Shown here: piece by piece, positions 35,733 to 44,457 of the stretch
How positions within the stretch are numbered: the first letter of the stretch is position 1
How the letters are laid out: each line of letters starts with the position of its first letter
DNA from: JBBQWZ01 sp038210135
Lineage (GTDB): Bacteria; Acidobacteriota; Terriglobia; Bryobacterales; Bryobacteraceae
Length of the DNA stretch: 64,000 nucleotides
Direction: 5' to 3'
Assembly (NCBI GenBank): GCA_038210135.1
Contig: JBBQWZ010000024.1
Coordinates: 31,371 to 95,370 of the forward strand
Position numbers and translations under genes: made by a program
Notes under the pieces: generated by a model
The model's database searches: none
What the model was told of the DNA's origin: nothing
What the model saw: the letters and a program-made list of their open reading frames with translations, nothing else

Positions 35733-36143
35733 ATGATTCAACGGCTTTCGCACGTGACCATCTATGTGGACGATCAGGATGTCGCCTACGATTTCTACGT
35801 CAACAAACTCGGCTTCGAGGTCCGCACCGACAACCGGATGGAGGGTTTCCGTTGGTTGACAGTCGGCCCTAAGGGCCAGCCGGATCTCGAAATTGTGTTG
35901 ATGCCGCTGGGCAATCCGATGATGAAACCGGACGTGGGCGAGATGCTCAAGAAGCTCGTCAAAGAGGGCGCCTTGGGTGCCGGCGTGATGGAGACGGCCG
36001 ACGTGCGGAAGACTTATGACGAGCTCGTCGCGAAAGGCGTCGAATTCACGCAGCCGCCGACGGACCGTTTTTACGGCATCGAAGCCCTCATGAAGGATCC
36101 CTTCGGAAACTGGTTCAGCCTCACCCAGCGGAAGCCGCATTAA
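35733..36143 (+). CDS. VOC-family (glyoxalase/bleomycin resistance-like) protein
   Basis: 136 residues. The beta-alpha-beta-beta-beta repeat is seen: IQRLSHVTIYVDDQDVAYDFYVNKLGFEVRTD and a second half beginning near GAGVMETADVRKTYDELVAKGVEF. Metal-ligand positions (His7 and Glu near IEALMKDPFGNWFSL) are plausible. Function not predictable beyond small-molecule binding or isomerisation. The ATG follows AGAGGAAAG. Confidence 0.88.
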   Translation: MIQRLSHVTIYVDDQDVAYDFYVNKLGFEVRTDNRMEGFRWLTVGPKGQPDLEIVLMPLGNPMMKPDVGEMLKKLVKEGALGAGVMETADVRKTYDELVAKGVEFTQPPTDRFYGIEALMKDPFGNWFSLTQRKPH

Positions 36144-36152
36144 CCATACGTC

Positions 36153-36176
36153 CAGTAAGGAATGCTATCCTTACTG
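36153..36176. promoter_or_regulatory. palindromic operator upstream of the AbrB/PIN module
   Basis: CAGTAAGGA-atgcta-TCCTTACTG has perfect 9-bp arms, overlapping an extended -10 (TGC-TATCCT, 36163-36171). A third GTAAGGA half-site lies at 36189-36195, over the ribosome site and start of the antitoxin gene. Autoregulation by the AbrB-type antitoxin is the natural reading. Confidence 0.7.
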
Positions 36177-36194
36177 TAAGAATAAGAGGTAAGG

Positions 36195-36440
36195 ATGTCT
36201 TGTTTCAGTGTTATCAGTACCAAAGGCCAAGTTACCATTCCCCAGGAAGTTCGGCTTCGGCTGGGAGTGAAGCAGGGTGATCGGGTCGAATTCGTAAACG
36301 AAGGTGGCAGGACTGTGATTCGGCCGGCGCGCAAGTCAGCGAGCAAGTTCCGGAATTATGTCGGATTCCTGCCGCCGTATCCAGGCGGTAGCGAGGCTTG
36401 GATTCGCGAGATGCGAGATGCGGACGACGAACCAAAGTGA
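36195..36440 (+). CDS. AbrB/MazE-type antitoxin
   Basis: 81 residues. The N-terminal swapped-hairpin DNA-binding domain is clear: STKGQVTIPQEVRLRLGVKQGDRVEFV. The C-terminal part (SKFRNYVGFLPPYPGGSEAW) is the toxin-binding tail. Its stop overlaps the GTG of the PIN gene as GTGA, coupling translation. Probably binds the palindrome at 36153-36176. Confidence 0.9.
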   Translation: MSCFSVISTKGQVTIPQEVRLRLGVKQGDRVEFVNEGGRTVIRPARKSASKFRNYVGFLPPYPGGSEAWIREMRDADDEPK

Positions 36441-36853
36441 GAACGGCCATCGACGCGAACGTAATCTCGGCCGTCTGGAGCGCCGAGCCTCGCTCGTCGG
36501 AAATGATCCAGTTGCTCGAAGCGGCGGAACTGGAAGGTGGCTTGGTAATCTGCGGGGCGGTGTACGCCGAGTTGCTCGCGTATCCAAACGCCACAAGGAA
36601 CGCCGTCAATGGTTTTCTTGGCGATAACGCCATCATGGCGGAGTTCGAAATGACCGAGGAAATCTGGAGTGCTGCCGGCGATGCGTATGCCACCTATGCC
36701 GCTCGCCGCAGAAGTTCAGGAGGAGGTGAACCCAAGCGCTTGCTGGTCGACTTTGTCGTCGGCGCCCATTCCCTCATCCGCGCGGACCGCCTTCTAACGC
36801 TGGATCGATCTCGTTATACGCAGGCCTTTCCCGCCATTCGGCTTTTTGGCTAA
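36437..36853 (+). CDS. PIN-domain toxin (VapC-like)
   Basis: 138 residues from a GTG overlapping the antitoxin stop. PIN-domain acidic residues are seen: IDANVISAVW (first Asp), the Glu in YAELLAYP, the Asp in LLVDFVVGAHSLIRADRLLTLD. VapC toxins are RNases, often cutting tRNA. The insert around SGGGEPKRLLVD is normal for the group. The C-terminal RYTQAFPAIRLF block also fits the family. Confidence 0.9.
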   Translation: MRTAIDANVISAVWSAEPRSSEMIQLLEAAELEGGLVICGAVYAELLAYPNATRNAVNGFLGDNAIMAEFEMTEEIWSAAGDAYATYAARRRSSGGGEPKRLLVDFVVGAHSLIRADRLLTLDRSRYTQAFPAIRLFG

Positions 36854-36869
36854 TTACATTTTTGGCTAA

Positions 36870-37922
36870 CTACAATTCGGGAGCCGCCACTCCGACCTTC
36901 TCCGCCGTGTCGACCAAGGCTTTCCAAACGCCCTCGTCAAGCGGAATTCCAGAATGAATCCGCCGAGCCTCCTCCCGCCATTCGGGCTCACCGGCGATGA
37001 CGACCTCGTCGTAGCCGGGCGCGGTCTTTACGTCCTTCAACGACGAAGCAAGCTGCGCCATGCGCTTTTCAAACTCCTCGAGTGGCATGAATCGCGCCAC
37101 ATCGATCGCCATGAAGAAATGGCTGACGCGCATCGGCCGGTTGAGGACGCGCGTGCCGCCGACCTCGGTGGTGATCGCGCCGCCACTCAGAACCGCGCAA
37201 AGAATTTCGACCATAACGGCGAGCCCGGAGCCCTTATATCCGCCCAGCGGCATCGGGAATCCCTCGACCGCCTTCTGCGTGTCGGTCGTCGGATTGCCTT
37301 CGATGTCGAGCGCCCAGCCAGCCGGAATCTCGGGCTTGCCGCTCAGCATCGCGCGATAAACCTTGTTCAGCGCGACCGTCGTGGTCGCCATGTCGAGCAG
37401 CCAACGCCGCTCTCCGGGAACAGCCATGCAAATCGGATTGGTGCCCAACCGTTTCTCACATCCCTGCCAGGGAGCGACCAGCGGAGTCGCGTTGCATAGG
37501 CTGATTCCGATGAAACCGGCGTCCGCGATCCGCTGCGACCAATACGCCGCGGCGCCGAAATGGTTGGATTCGCGCGCCACCACGATCGAAATTCCGGATT
37601 CCCTGGCGACGCGAATCGCATGGGTAACGCATTCGGCCGACACTATCTGGCCGAGCCCGTTTTGCCCGTCGTAAACGAGGCACGGGCCGTTTTCAGATGC
37701 AATGCGCCCCGAGGCGTCAACATCCATGTTCTTCAATTGGATGTGTTCCAGGTAAAACACCAGGAGTTGGACGCCGTGCGAATCCACTCCGCGCAGGTTC
37801 GACGCGACCAGGGAGGTGGCGACGAGATCCGCGTAGGCCGGCGAAACGCCGCCTTTTTCCAGGATTTGCCGGGCGAACGCCTTTAGGCGATCGGGTTGAA
37901 TGACGACAACGGGGCTGATCAT
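36870..37922 (-). CDS. Ldh2/malate-lactate dehydrogenase family oxidoreductase
   Basis: 350 residues, NAD(P)-dependent, of the YlbC/AllD/DpkA type. Family blocks: ATSLVASNLRGVDSHGVQLL, VVARESNHFGAAAYWSQRI, LGTNPICMAVPG and FPMPLGGYKGSGLAVMVEIL. The catalytic His is probably the one in SNHFGAA. Substrates in the family range from malate and ureidoglycolate to delta-1-piperideine-2-carboxylate. The next gene upstream, hydroxypyruvate isomerase-like, is on the same strand and lies 75 bases away. Confidence 0.88.
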   Translation of the reverse strand: MISPVVVIQPDRLKAFARQILEKGGVSPAYADLVATSLVASNLRGVDSHGVQLLVFYLEHIQLKNMDVDASGRIASENGPCLVYDGQNGLGQIVSAECVTHAIRVARESGISIVVARESNHFGAAAYWSQRIADAGFIGISLCNATPLVAPWQGCEKRLGTNPICMAVPGERRWLLDMATTTVALNKVYRAMLSGKPEIPAGWALDIEGNPTTDTQKAVEGFPMPLGGYKGSGLAVMVEILCAVLSGGAITTEVGGTRVLNRPMRVSHFFMAIDVARFMPLEEFEKRMAQLASSLKDVKTAPGYDEVVIAGEPEWREEARRIHSGIPLDEGVWKALVDTAEKVGVAAPEL

Positions 37923-37997
37923 TACGCGCTTGGTAATCCGGTTCTGGCTTTGGTTCGGAGCCAGGCTCTGGCACTGGCTGCTCTTTTGGGTAATATT

Positions 37998-38843
37998 CTA
38001 AACGTCAAAAATCTTCATCGCCTGGTCGAGCGACGTCAGCGCATCGCGCTTCGGGCTGTATTCATGGGCGACGTAGCCTTTGTATCCGAGGTCGGCAATC
38101 GTTTGCGCAATCAGCCGGTAATTCAATTCCTGCGTCTCATCGATTTCATTCCGGCCGGGATTGCCGCCCGTATGGAAATGTCCAATCGCGCCGAAATTGT
38201 CTCGGATCGTGCGAATGATATCGCCATCCATGATCTGCGCGTGATAAATGTCGTAAAGGATTTTGACTCGCGGCGAGTTCACGCGTTTCACCAGCTCGAC
38301 GCCCCATGAAGCGTGGTCGAACATGTAGTCCTTGTGGTTCACTTTGCTGTTCAGCAATTCGATGCAGACGGTGACGCCCTTGTCTTCGGCGTGTGCCTTG
38401 ATTCGGTTCAGGCACAAGACGGAATTGTCGAGGCCCTCGGCATCCGGCATGTATTTGCGGCTACCCGAAAATGTGATGACGTTGGGACACCCGGCCGCGG
38501 CCGCTTCATCAAGCGCCGCATGCATACCCTTCACGATGGCGTCGTGATTTTCACGCCGGTTCAGCGAACTCTCAATCGTTCCGCCGGGGCCGGGCGGATA
38601 CATCGTCGGAATCAGACCATACTTCTTGAGCGTGGGCCAGTCCTTCGGACCCACCAGATCGAAGCCGACGGCTCCCAGTTGCGCGGCGTTCCGGCAGCGA
38701 TCCTCAAACGACATTCCGCGCGGAAATACCCCGCCCGTAACACACTGTTTCAGCCGTCCCTTGCGGACGATCTTTTGGTCGGTAACGGTCTGCGCAGCGG
38801 CGGCTCCGGCAAGGAAAGCGGGAAGAAGTTGGCGTCGTGTCAT
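37998..38843 (-). CDS. hydroxypyruvate isomerase-like TIM barrel protein
   Basis: 281 residues, exported by its leader (TRRQLLPAFLAGAAAAQ, RR and hydrophobic). The body is a xylose-isomerase-type barrel: CVTGGVFPRGMSFEDRCRNAAQLG, VCIELLNSK with the family Glu, KILYDIYHAQIMDGD, GHFHTGGNPGRNEID and VAHEYSP. Hyi-type enzymes interconvert hydroxypyruvate and tartronate semialdehyde; with the dehydrogenase downstream a sugar-acid route is possible but not shown. Confidence 0.82.
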   Translation of the reverse strand: MTRRQLLPAFLAGAAAAQTVTDQKIVRKGRLKQCVTGGVFPRGMSFEDRCRNAAQLGAVGFDLVGPKDWPTLKKYGLIPTMYPPGPGGTIESSLNRRENHDAIVKGMHAALDEAAAAGCPNVITFSGSRKYMPDAEGLDNSVLCLNRIKAHAEDKGVTVCIELLNSKVNHKDYMFDHASWGVELVKRVNSPRVKILYDIYHAQIMDGDIIRTIRDNFGAIGHFHTGGNPGRNEIDETQELNYRLIAQTIADLGYKGYVAHEYSPKRDALTSLDQAMKIFDV

Positions 38844-39022
38844 AAGTCGGGATGATGCGTGAAGGACTTCGAAAACGGAAAAACGATGGTATCAAATCCA
38901 GCGTTCACACCTTTTGAAAATTCTTTTCGTAGCCTTTTCTGTTGGATTTGCAAAGGCTTGGCGAAAGCTCGAGTTGGTCCATAGTTCGGAATCGAGGGGC
39001 TGCGGGGTATCTTGTGGTCGCG

Positions 39023-39817
39023 ATGGCTCACACGAATCAATACACCCGTGAGGAATGGAATCTGCGCAAACATCTGCAGCAGGACGTCGAGGCGTGGCTA
39101 CGCTCGGTCCGTGATGGAAACGATTGGCGAGACCTCCCGAGGGAGAACAGCCCAGATTTTTTCGCCGTGGGAATGCGAGCGTCGGTGGCGGTGCAGGCGG
39201 CAATCCGGCGTTCCATTGGAGCGCATTATTTCGCTTCGCTCGAAGCATACCGCGACTGCCGGACCGCTTTCCCGGTCTTGGTCTATAGCTTCTCGCCGGT
39301 CTTCGGAGGGCGTCCGCGCACTGAGTATGCGTACGACATACATCATCCCAAGACGCCCCGGTCGGCTACGCATGCAATCGAATCGGTTCTAGCCGTTGCG
39401 CTCGCATCCATCGAAAAGCGGCTGAAGGATGCGGGCGAAATCGAATTGGCCAAATGTTACGCGCCTCACCACGCACATCACGCGATCCTGTGCGTTCGTA
39501 TGACCAATCCAAAAGGCCTTCTGGCGATGCTTCGCGGGGATGAGGTCATCGTCAGCGCGACTATTCAATTGCTGGCCATGGCCGCGGCGCTTCGCGACGA
39601 AGCGGTCCATCGCGATCCTTCGCTGAATGCCGCGGCTGCCGCTTATGTGGGGGCTCTGCATCGTAGACTGCGCAGTTTCTATCTCGGCGTCGATCTCACA
39701 GCGATTGCACCAGAATTATTCGCCGAAACGATCAGCTACGCGCGAGCAGCGATCGCGCCCTCTCGAGCACCATCGCCGGCGACAACGCCATCAGGTCCGA
39801 TCGATCTGGCGGCGTGA
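39023..39817 (+). CDS. protein of unknown function overlapping a convergent GT9 gene
   Basis: 264 residues. Not recognised. No signal peptide or membrane helix; mostly helical, with many His (YAPHHAHHAIL) and charged segments. The first 85 residues (NQYTREEWNLRKHLQQDVEAWLRSVRDGNDW) look amphipathic. The last 28 codons overlap the end of the convergent GT9 gene by 86 bases (39732-39817). The start at ATG 39023 is preceded by no strong ribosome site; 38942 is an in-frame alternative. Confidence 0.6.
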   Translation: MAHTNQYTREEWNLRKHLQQDVEAWLRSVRDGNDWRDLPRENSPDFFAVGMRASVAVQAAIRRSIGAHYFASLEAYRDCRTAFPVLVYSFSPVFGGRPRTEYAYDIHHPKTPRSATHAIESVLAVALASIEKRLKDAGEIELAKCYAPHHAHHAILCVRMTNPKGLLAMLRGDEVIVSATIQLLAMAAALRDEAVHRDPSLNAAAAAYVGALHRRLRSFYLGVDLTAIAPELFAETISYARAAIAPSRAPSPATTPSGPIDLAA

Positions 39818-40535
39818 TAATTTCGACGTGCGGCCCGCGTGGCCCCCAAACTCGCGGCTCCGTGGGTCCGAAGATCGCGATCGTTGGCGTTCCGACGGCT
39901 GCCGCCAAATGGCTGATCCCGGAATCATTCCCGATGTACAGGCGTGCCGCCGCCAGAAACTTCGCGAGTTCCGCGAGATCCTCGAAACGTGTGGCACCGT
40001 CGAGCGGCTCTTCCGGACTCGCGGTCCAGCGGACCTCCATCGGTAGCGATCGAGCCACCTCTCGAAACCACTCGAGTGGCCAATTCTTGCGCCGGCCTCC
40101 AGAGAACGGATGAATGACGGCGTAGTCTGCTCGCTCCCTGGCGACTCCAATCCGCGAACGCTCTCCCTCGCTCGCGCGTAACTGCCGGAGGAAGAAGTCG
40201 GTCGAATGCAGAATAGAACCCGGTGACGGAAGCGCTTCGAAAAATCGAATTGGCAACGCGCTCACTGCGACCCGAAAATCGTCGTGATGGGTTCCGTACC
40301 ACGATAGAATCTCATCGAATTCACGCAGTGCCGGGCATGCTTCGAGCCCGCGTATCGAAACCAGATCGAGCCCCGTGCCAGAAATCGCCCGCACGTGTTC
40401 GAACCCCGCAAGTCGAAGTAGGGGCACCAACGCGGCCGGAGTCCAAATCTCATTCGCATTCGCCGCTAGTAAAGACGGCAGCGCCACGATGACGTCGCCG
40501 ATCGCTCCCGGACGGATCACCAGGCGACGGGTCAT
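39732..40535 (-). CDS. GT9-family glycosyltransferase (heptosyltransferase-like)
   Basis: 267 residues. IRPGAIGDVIVALPSL at the N terminus and GNDSGISHLAAAVGTPTIAIFGPTEPRVW near the C terminus are GT9 signatures; HPFSGGRRKNWP is the sugar-nucleotide region. GT9 enzymes add heptose to lipopolysaccharide core. The protein is about 70 residues shorter than WaaC/WaaF, mainly in the first domain. The gene's 3' end lies under the convergent 264-residue gene. Confidence 0.85.
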   Translation of the reverse strand: MTRRLVIRPGAIGDVIVALPSLLAANANEIWTPAALVPLLRLAGFEHVRAISGTGLDLVSIRGLEACPALREFDEILSWYGTHHDDFRVAVSALPIRFFEALPSPGSILHSTDFFLRQLRASEGERSRIGVARERADYAVIHPFSGGRRKNWPLEWFREVARSLPMEVRWTASPEEPLDGATRFEDLAELAKFLAAARLYIGNDSGISHLAAAVGTPTIAIFGPTEPRVWGPRGPHVEIITPPDRSDLMALSPAMVLERARSLLARS

Positions 40536-40538
40536 CGA

Positions 40539-41807
40539 TTAAGGCAGCTTGTAGAGCTTACGCGCGTTGTCGCGCAAAACCATCCTGGCGATTTCGAGCG
40601 CTTGAGGATGCGTCACCTCGCCGTCCTTCCACATGCCCGTCAAAGCGATCGCAAGCGCTTGGCGCGACGTGGTCGTGCTCATGTACAGCGACTCCTCCCA
40701 TCCCAAAGTCTCCGACCACGGATAGGCATCGCTACCGAAGAGAATCTTGTCCGGCGAAAATTCCAGCCACGTGCGAAGGTGTTTTGCCAGCGCCGTGGGA
40801 TAGAACAGTAAGCCCTGGACCGAAAAATCCGCGTACACATTCGGCTTGGTGACCAGCGCTCCGATGTGTTCCCAGTAAGGCCATCCTCCGTGCAGCAAAA
40901 CGAAATTGGTTTTGCGAAACGCAGGATCGTTAAGCACCGGCTCAAGCAACGCCGGATCGGATCCGGTCATATTGAAGTAGCCGCCACCGCCCAAGCCCGT
41001 GTGAATATGAATCGCGAGCCCGAGGCGGCCCGCTTCCTTGGCGATATAGCAAAACAAGTAATCCTGTAGGAGCTTGTACTCTTCAGCCGGAGCCACCGCG
41101 GACCGGTATTTCGCGTATACGCGAGCCGCGTCCGCCTGCGGAACATTCGAGAAGTCCAACGCGCGCAGATACGCGGCTTCGTACTTCACCGCCAGCGCGC
41201 CGGCTTGTTTCTGCTTTTCGAGCGCCGGCGTAACCACCTTTGCCGTGTACTCTTCGAGCGTCGCGGGAATGGATTCCATCGACGCGTCCGCGAGGTATCG
41301 CTTGCGGTGGCCGTCTTCGAGTTTGTAGAGTGCCGCCTTGTCGGAATCCTTCACCATGCTCAAGTTGTCGAGCGGGAAGATCAGCGAATCGACGTACGAC
41401 ACCCAACGAAATCGCGGACCGGCCAGATCCGGCGTCATGCGCACGCGATTCGCCAGCGCGATTTCAATGCCGGACTGGTCGAGCACCCATTGCGGATAGG
41501 CGTCGCCCTTCTGCTTCATCATTTCCGCTTTCGATGCGCGGCCAAAGACGGTGGCATGGGCTTGCACCTGTTCCGGCGATTTCGCATCCGTCAATCGCGA
41601 GGGCATCACGGAAGGCTCCAGGTTTTCAACCGGCAGAGCATCGAACTCGTGATCGTTCGGGGCGATCGAAACAACGTGGGCATGGTTGTCGATCGCTTTG
41701 ATCGCCGCGATCTCGTCAGCGAGGTGCGCGTCGGCAAGAGGGTGATCGACGCCACGCCGCGAACAGGCGGCAATGAATAGGAGAGCCGCAGCGAGAGGAA
41801 ATCGCAT
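40539..41807 (-). CDS. amidohydrolase-family lipoprotein
   Basis: 422 residues. MRFPLAAALLFIAACS is a lipoprotein signal (lipobox IAAC). The metal-dependent amidohydrolase barrel has NHAHVV (HxH), IHIHTGLG, LLHGGWPYW and FGSDAYPW, with the usual last Asp. It resembles the amidohydrolase 2 family acting on aromatic or uronic acid substrates; the substrate is unknown. Starts 10 bases after ribF's stop on the same strand and ends 3 bases before the GT9 gene's start. Confidence 0.87.
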   Translation of the reverse strand: MRFPLAAALLFIAACSRRGVDHPLADAHLADEIAAIKAIDNHAHVVSIAPNDHEFDALPVENLEPSVMPSRLTDAKSPEQVQAHATVFGRASKAEMMKQKGDAYPQWVLDQSGIEIALANRVRMTPDLAGPRFRWVSYVDSLIFPLDNLSMVKDSDKAALYKLEDGHRKRYLADASMESIPATLEEYTAKVVTPALEKQKQAGALAVKYEAAYLRALDFSNVPQADAARVYAKYRSAVAPAEEYKLLQDYLFCYIAKEAGRLGLAIHIHTGLGGGGYFNMTGSDPALLEPVLNDPAFRKTNFVLLHGGWPYWEHIGALVTKPNVYADFSVQGLLFYPTALAKHLRTWLEFSPDKILFGSDAYPWSETLGWEESLYMSTTTSRQALAIALTGMWKDGEVTHPQALEIARMVLRDNARKLYKLP

Positions 41808-41817
41808 TGGCCGTATT

Positions 41818-42744
41818 CTACGACGATTGCAAGCTACTGGTGCGCCGGAAGTAAGCATTCGCGCGGCCCACGTCGTGGAAGATTTGCGCCTTGAGCGCCT
41901 CCGGCGATTCGAATTTTCGCTCATCGCGGACGCGCCGCAGGAACTCCACTCGAATGCGAGCCGGAGTTTCTCCGCCGATCGGTTCAAGCAGAAACGTCTC
42001 AATACTGATAGCCCCGCCATCAAATGTTGGCCGAATCCCGATATTCGAAATCGATTCCCATTCCCGAGGACGCTTACTGTTTGGATTCACTTCGCGCGTC
42101 CGGGAAATGTATACACCGTTTGCCGGTAGACACTCCGCATTGGTCGCGAGATTCAGCGTAGGAACCGTCTGCTTCGAACCGATTCCATGACCCTTGATCA
42201 CGTCCCCTTCGAGCGCGTACGGACGGTCGAGAAGCCGCCCCGCCATTGAGACGTTTCCGGCCGCGATCAACCGGCGCACTTCGCTTGAGGACGCGGCCCG
42301 GCCTCGATAGTGAACCGAGGGCGCGATCTCCGTCGTGTATCCATACCGCGGACCCAGGGCGGCCAGGGTTTCGCTGTTGCCGGATTGTTTGTGTCCAAAG
42401 CGGAAATTCTCTCCGACCAGCACGATTCGCGCCGCACATTCTTCTTGGATGAATCGGGCGACAAACTCCTCGGGCTGCATTTGCGCGATGTCGGTGGTGA
42501 ACGGAATCACGCATACCTGCTCGATCCCGGCATCCCGCATCAACGCGACCCGCTCCTCCGGACTTGTCAGAAGCTTCGGAGCGCGCTCAGGCGCAACGAC
42601 TCGGGTCGGATGCGGATCGAACGTCATCGCCGTCGGCGACAGATGCTCCCGCGCCGCAAGCTCGACCACACGGCCCATTAAATACAGATGCCCGATGTGG
42701 ACCCCATCGAAATTTCCAATCGTCAGCACAGAAGGCCGGAACAT
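41818..42744 (-). CDS. ribF: bifunctional riboflavin kinase/FAD synthetase
   Basis: 308 residues. The N-terminal adenylyltransferase has GNFDGVHIGH and VGENFRFGHKQSG; the C-terminal flavokinase has RPYALEGDVIKGHGIGSKQTVPTLNL (PTxN). It makes FMN then FAD. Its ATG overlaps the stop of the PhnP-like gene (TGATG), so the two are cotranscribed. Confidence 0.93.
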   Translation of the reverse strand: MFRPSVLTIGNFDGVHIGHLYLMGRVVELAAREHLSPTAMTFDPHPTRVVAPERAPKLLTSPEERVALMRDAGIEQVCVIPFTTDIAQMQPEEFVARFIQEECAARIVLVGENFRFGHKQSGNSETLAALGPRYGYTTEIAPSVHYRGRAASSSEVRRLIAAGNVSMAGRLLDRPYALEGDVIKGHGIGSKQTVPTLNLATNAECLPANGVYISRTREVNPNSKRPREWESISNIGIRPTFDGGAISIETFLLEPIGGETPARIRVEFLRRVRDERKFESPEALKAQIFHDVGRANAYFRRTSSLQSS

Positions 42745-43541
42745 CAGAGTGCGGTCTCCGTCGAATCGACGTCGATTTCCAGACCGTCGTATGCCAGCCG
42801 GACGTTGGCCGGCAGCATCGATTGCGCCCGCGCGTGTCCGAGGTCGTGGCAGATATGCGTGAAAAATGCCCGCCGCGGCTTCAGCTGTTCCACCCATCGC
42901 AGGGAGCGATCGACCGTCGAGTGCGTCGGATGCGGCTTGTAACGAAGGGCGTCGAGGAACAGGACGTCCAAGCCGTGCAATTGCGCAAGCGACTCTTCCG
43001 GAATGTCGCTATGGTCGGTCAAATACGCCGCGCGTCCGAACTTGAAACCGTACACGTGGCCTTTTCCGTGCTGCAAAAGGATCGGCTTGAAGTCCAAGCC
43101 GCATAGCTCCACCACGTCTCCGTCCAGTTCATGCGTCGTCAACTTCGGCACCGCCGATTCCTGCGGAGCATCGTCGAAGATGTACCAGAACGCTTTGCGA
43201 ATGTGATTCAGAACCTGCGGAGCGCCATAGACCGGGATCGCCGCGCGCTGCCGGAAGTTGAACGGCCGCACGTCATCGAGGCCCATGATGTGGTCGGCGT
43301 GCGAATGCGTGAACAGAACCGCATCGAGCCGGGGAAGCCCGGAGCGAATTGCCTGCGTCCGAAAGTCGGGCGTGGTATCGATCACCACATAATGACCGTC
43401 CCAGCTGACGAGGATCGATGGCCGCAAGCGGTTGTCTTTCGGGTCGGCGGAGGTACAGACGTCGCAATGACATCCGACCGTGGGCACACCCGCGGACGTC
43501 CCGGAACCGAGAACAGTAATCTTAATTGCCGGAAATGCCAC
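42744..43541 (-). CDS. PhnP-like metallo-beta-lactamase-fold hydrolase
   Basis: 265 residues. LGSGTSAGVPTVGCHCDVC at the N terminus and THSHADHIMGLDDVRPF (HxHxDH) are PhnP/LipB-octanoyltransferase-associated MBL features; later GHVYGFKFGRAAYLTDHSDIP. PhnP-type enzymes hydrolyse cyclic phosphodiesters; the family member is often next to cofactor genes. It ends in a TGATG overlap with ribF. Confidence 0.88.
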   Translation of the reverse strand: MAFPAIKITVLGSGTSAGVPTVGCHCDVCTSADPKDNRLRPSILVSWDGHYVVIDTTPDFRTQAIRSGLPRLDAVLFTHSHADHIMGLDDVRPFNFRQRAAIPVYGAPQVLNHIRKAFWYIFDDAPQESAVPKLTTHELDGDVVELCGLDFKPILLQHGKGHVYGFKFGRAAYLTDHSDIPEESLAQLHGLDVLFLDALRYKPHPTHSTVDRSLRWVEQLKPRRAFFTHICHDLGHARAQSMLPANVRLAYDGLEIDVDSTETAL

Positions 43542-43870
43542 TACGCCGAAGGTCCTTCAGAGCCGGCTTCGACGGCCTCCGCGGACGCTTTCGCCTTGCC
43601 CTGCGCCTCGATCGCCTGCACGTAGCGGAAGCGCAGTTCAGTCAGCGAATTTTCGAGCAGCCTCTGTTCGTCCATGCTGAGGTTGCCTTTGGTTTTGTCT
43701 TGAATCATCGCCAGCACATCGATGCTATGGCGGGCGACCGGAAGATTCGTTTCCGGCGCGTCTTTTTCCTCGCCGAAATTCAGCAGACCAAGCTGCATTT
43801 CCACCTGCATCTTGAGCGAGAGAACCAGGAACTCGAATGTGGCCGGAGGAATCGGATAGCTGTCACTCAT
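43541..43870 (-). CDS. DUF1844 family protein
   Basis: 109 residues. PPATFEFLVLSLKMQVEMQLGLLNFG and SIDVLAMIQDKTKGNLSMDEQRLLENSLTELRFRYVQA are the DUF1844 core. Function unknown. Its stop (43541) coincides with the start of the PhnP-like gene (stop/start overlap), so it leads the PhnP-ribF-amidohydrolase run. An upstream ATG at 43897 is less likely. Confidence 0.87.
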   Translation of the reverse strand: MSDSYPIPPATFEFLVLSLKMQVEMQLGLLNFGEEKDAPETNLPVARHSIDVLAMIQDKTKGNLSMDEQRLLENSLTELRFRYVQAIEAQGKAKASAEAVEAGSEGPSA

Positions 43871-43905
43871 TCCTCTATTGTAGTGTCGCAGCGCCATACG
43901 ACGCC

Positions 43906-44370
43906 TCAGTACAGGGCCAGTTCCATGTACAGCGAGCCCTCGATCGGATTCGAGTAGTACGGCGCGATCTCGCGGAAGCCGAGCCCGCGGTACATCGCCA
44001 TCGCCTTCCGCATCTCGGGTAGCGTGTCAAGCCGGATCCGCTGGTATCCAAGCCGTCTCGCCTCATCCAAAATCGCCAAAGCCATCGCGAGTCCCCGGCC
44101 CGCACCGCGAAATTCAGGCTGCAGATAGAGCCGCTTCATCTCGCAGACTTCGTCCTCGAGCCGGCGAACTCCAACACAGCCTCCAACGCGCCCATCCAGT
44201 GCAGCGAGTAGCATGCCGCCACCCGGCGGGCCATACATCGTGGCCAGCATTTCGAGCTCCGTCGAGAAACTCTGAAAGCAAAGATCGTGTCCGAGCGAAG
44301 CAGCATACTCTTCAAACAGACCGCGGACGGTTGCCCAATCCTCGCGCGATCGCGCTTGCCGGATTTCCAT
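43906..44370 (-). CDS. GNAT-family N-acetyltransferase
   Basis: 154 residues. A single GNAT domain with the acetyl-CoA loop LQPEFRGAGRGLAMALAILDEARRLGY (Q/RxxGxG/A), followed by MAMYRGLGFREIAPYY. Acetyl acceptor unknown. The ATG at 44397 gives a slightly longer version with its own AGG ribosome site; I chose the inner ATG. Confidence 0.85.
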   Translation of the reverse strand: MEIRQARSREDWATVRGLFEEYAASLGHDLCFQSFSTELEMLATMYGPPGGGMLLAALDGRVGGCVGVRRLEDEVCEMKRLYLQPEFRGAGRGLAMALAILDEARRLGYQRIRLDTLPEMRKAMAMYRGLGFREIAPYYSNPIEGSLYMELALY

Positions 44371-44457
44371 TTCGCTTAGTTTACCTTCGCCGGGCATCCT
44401 ACTTCGACAATCATCCGAACCTCCACGCGGCTCGTGCTACGCTGAAATTTCCCTTTC

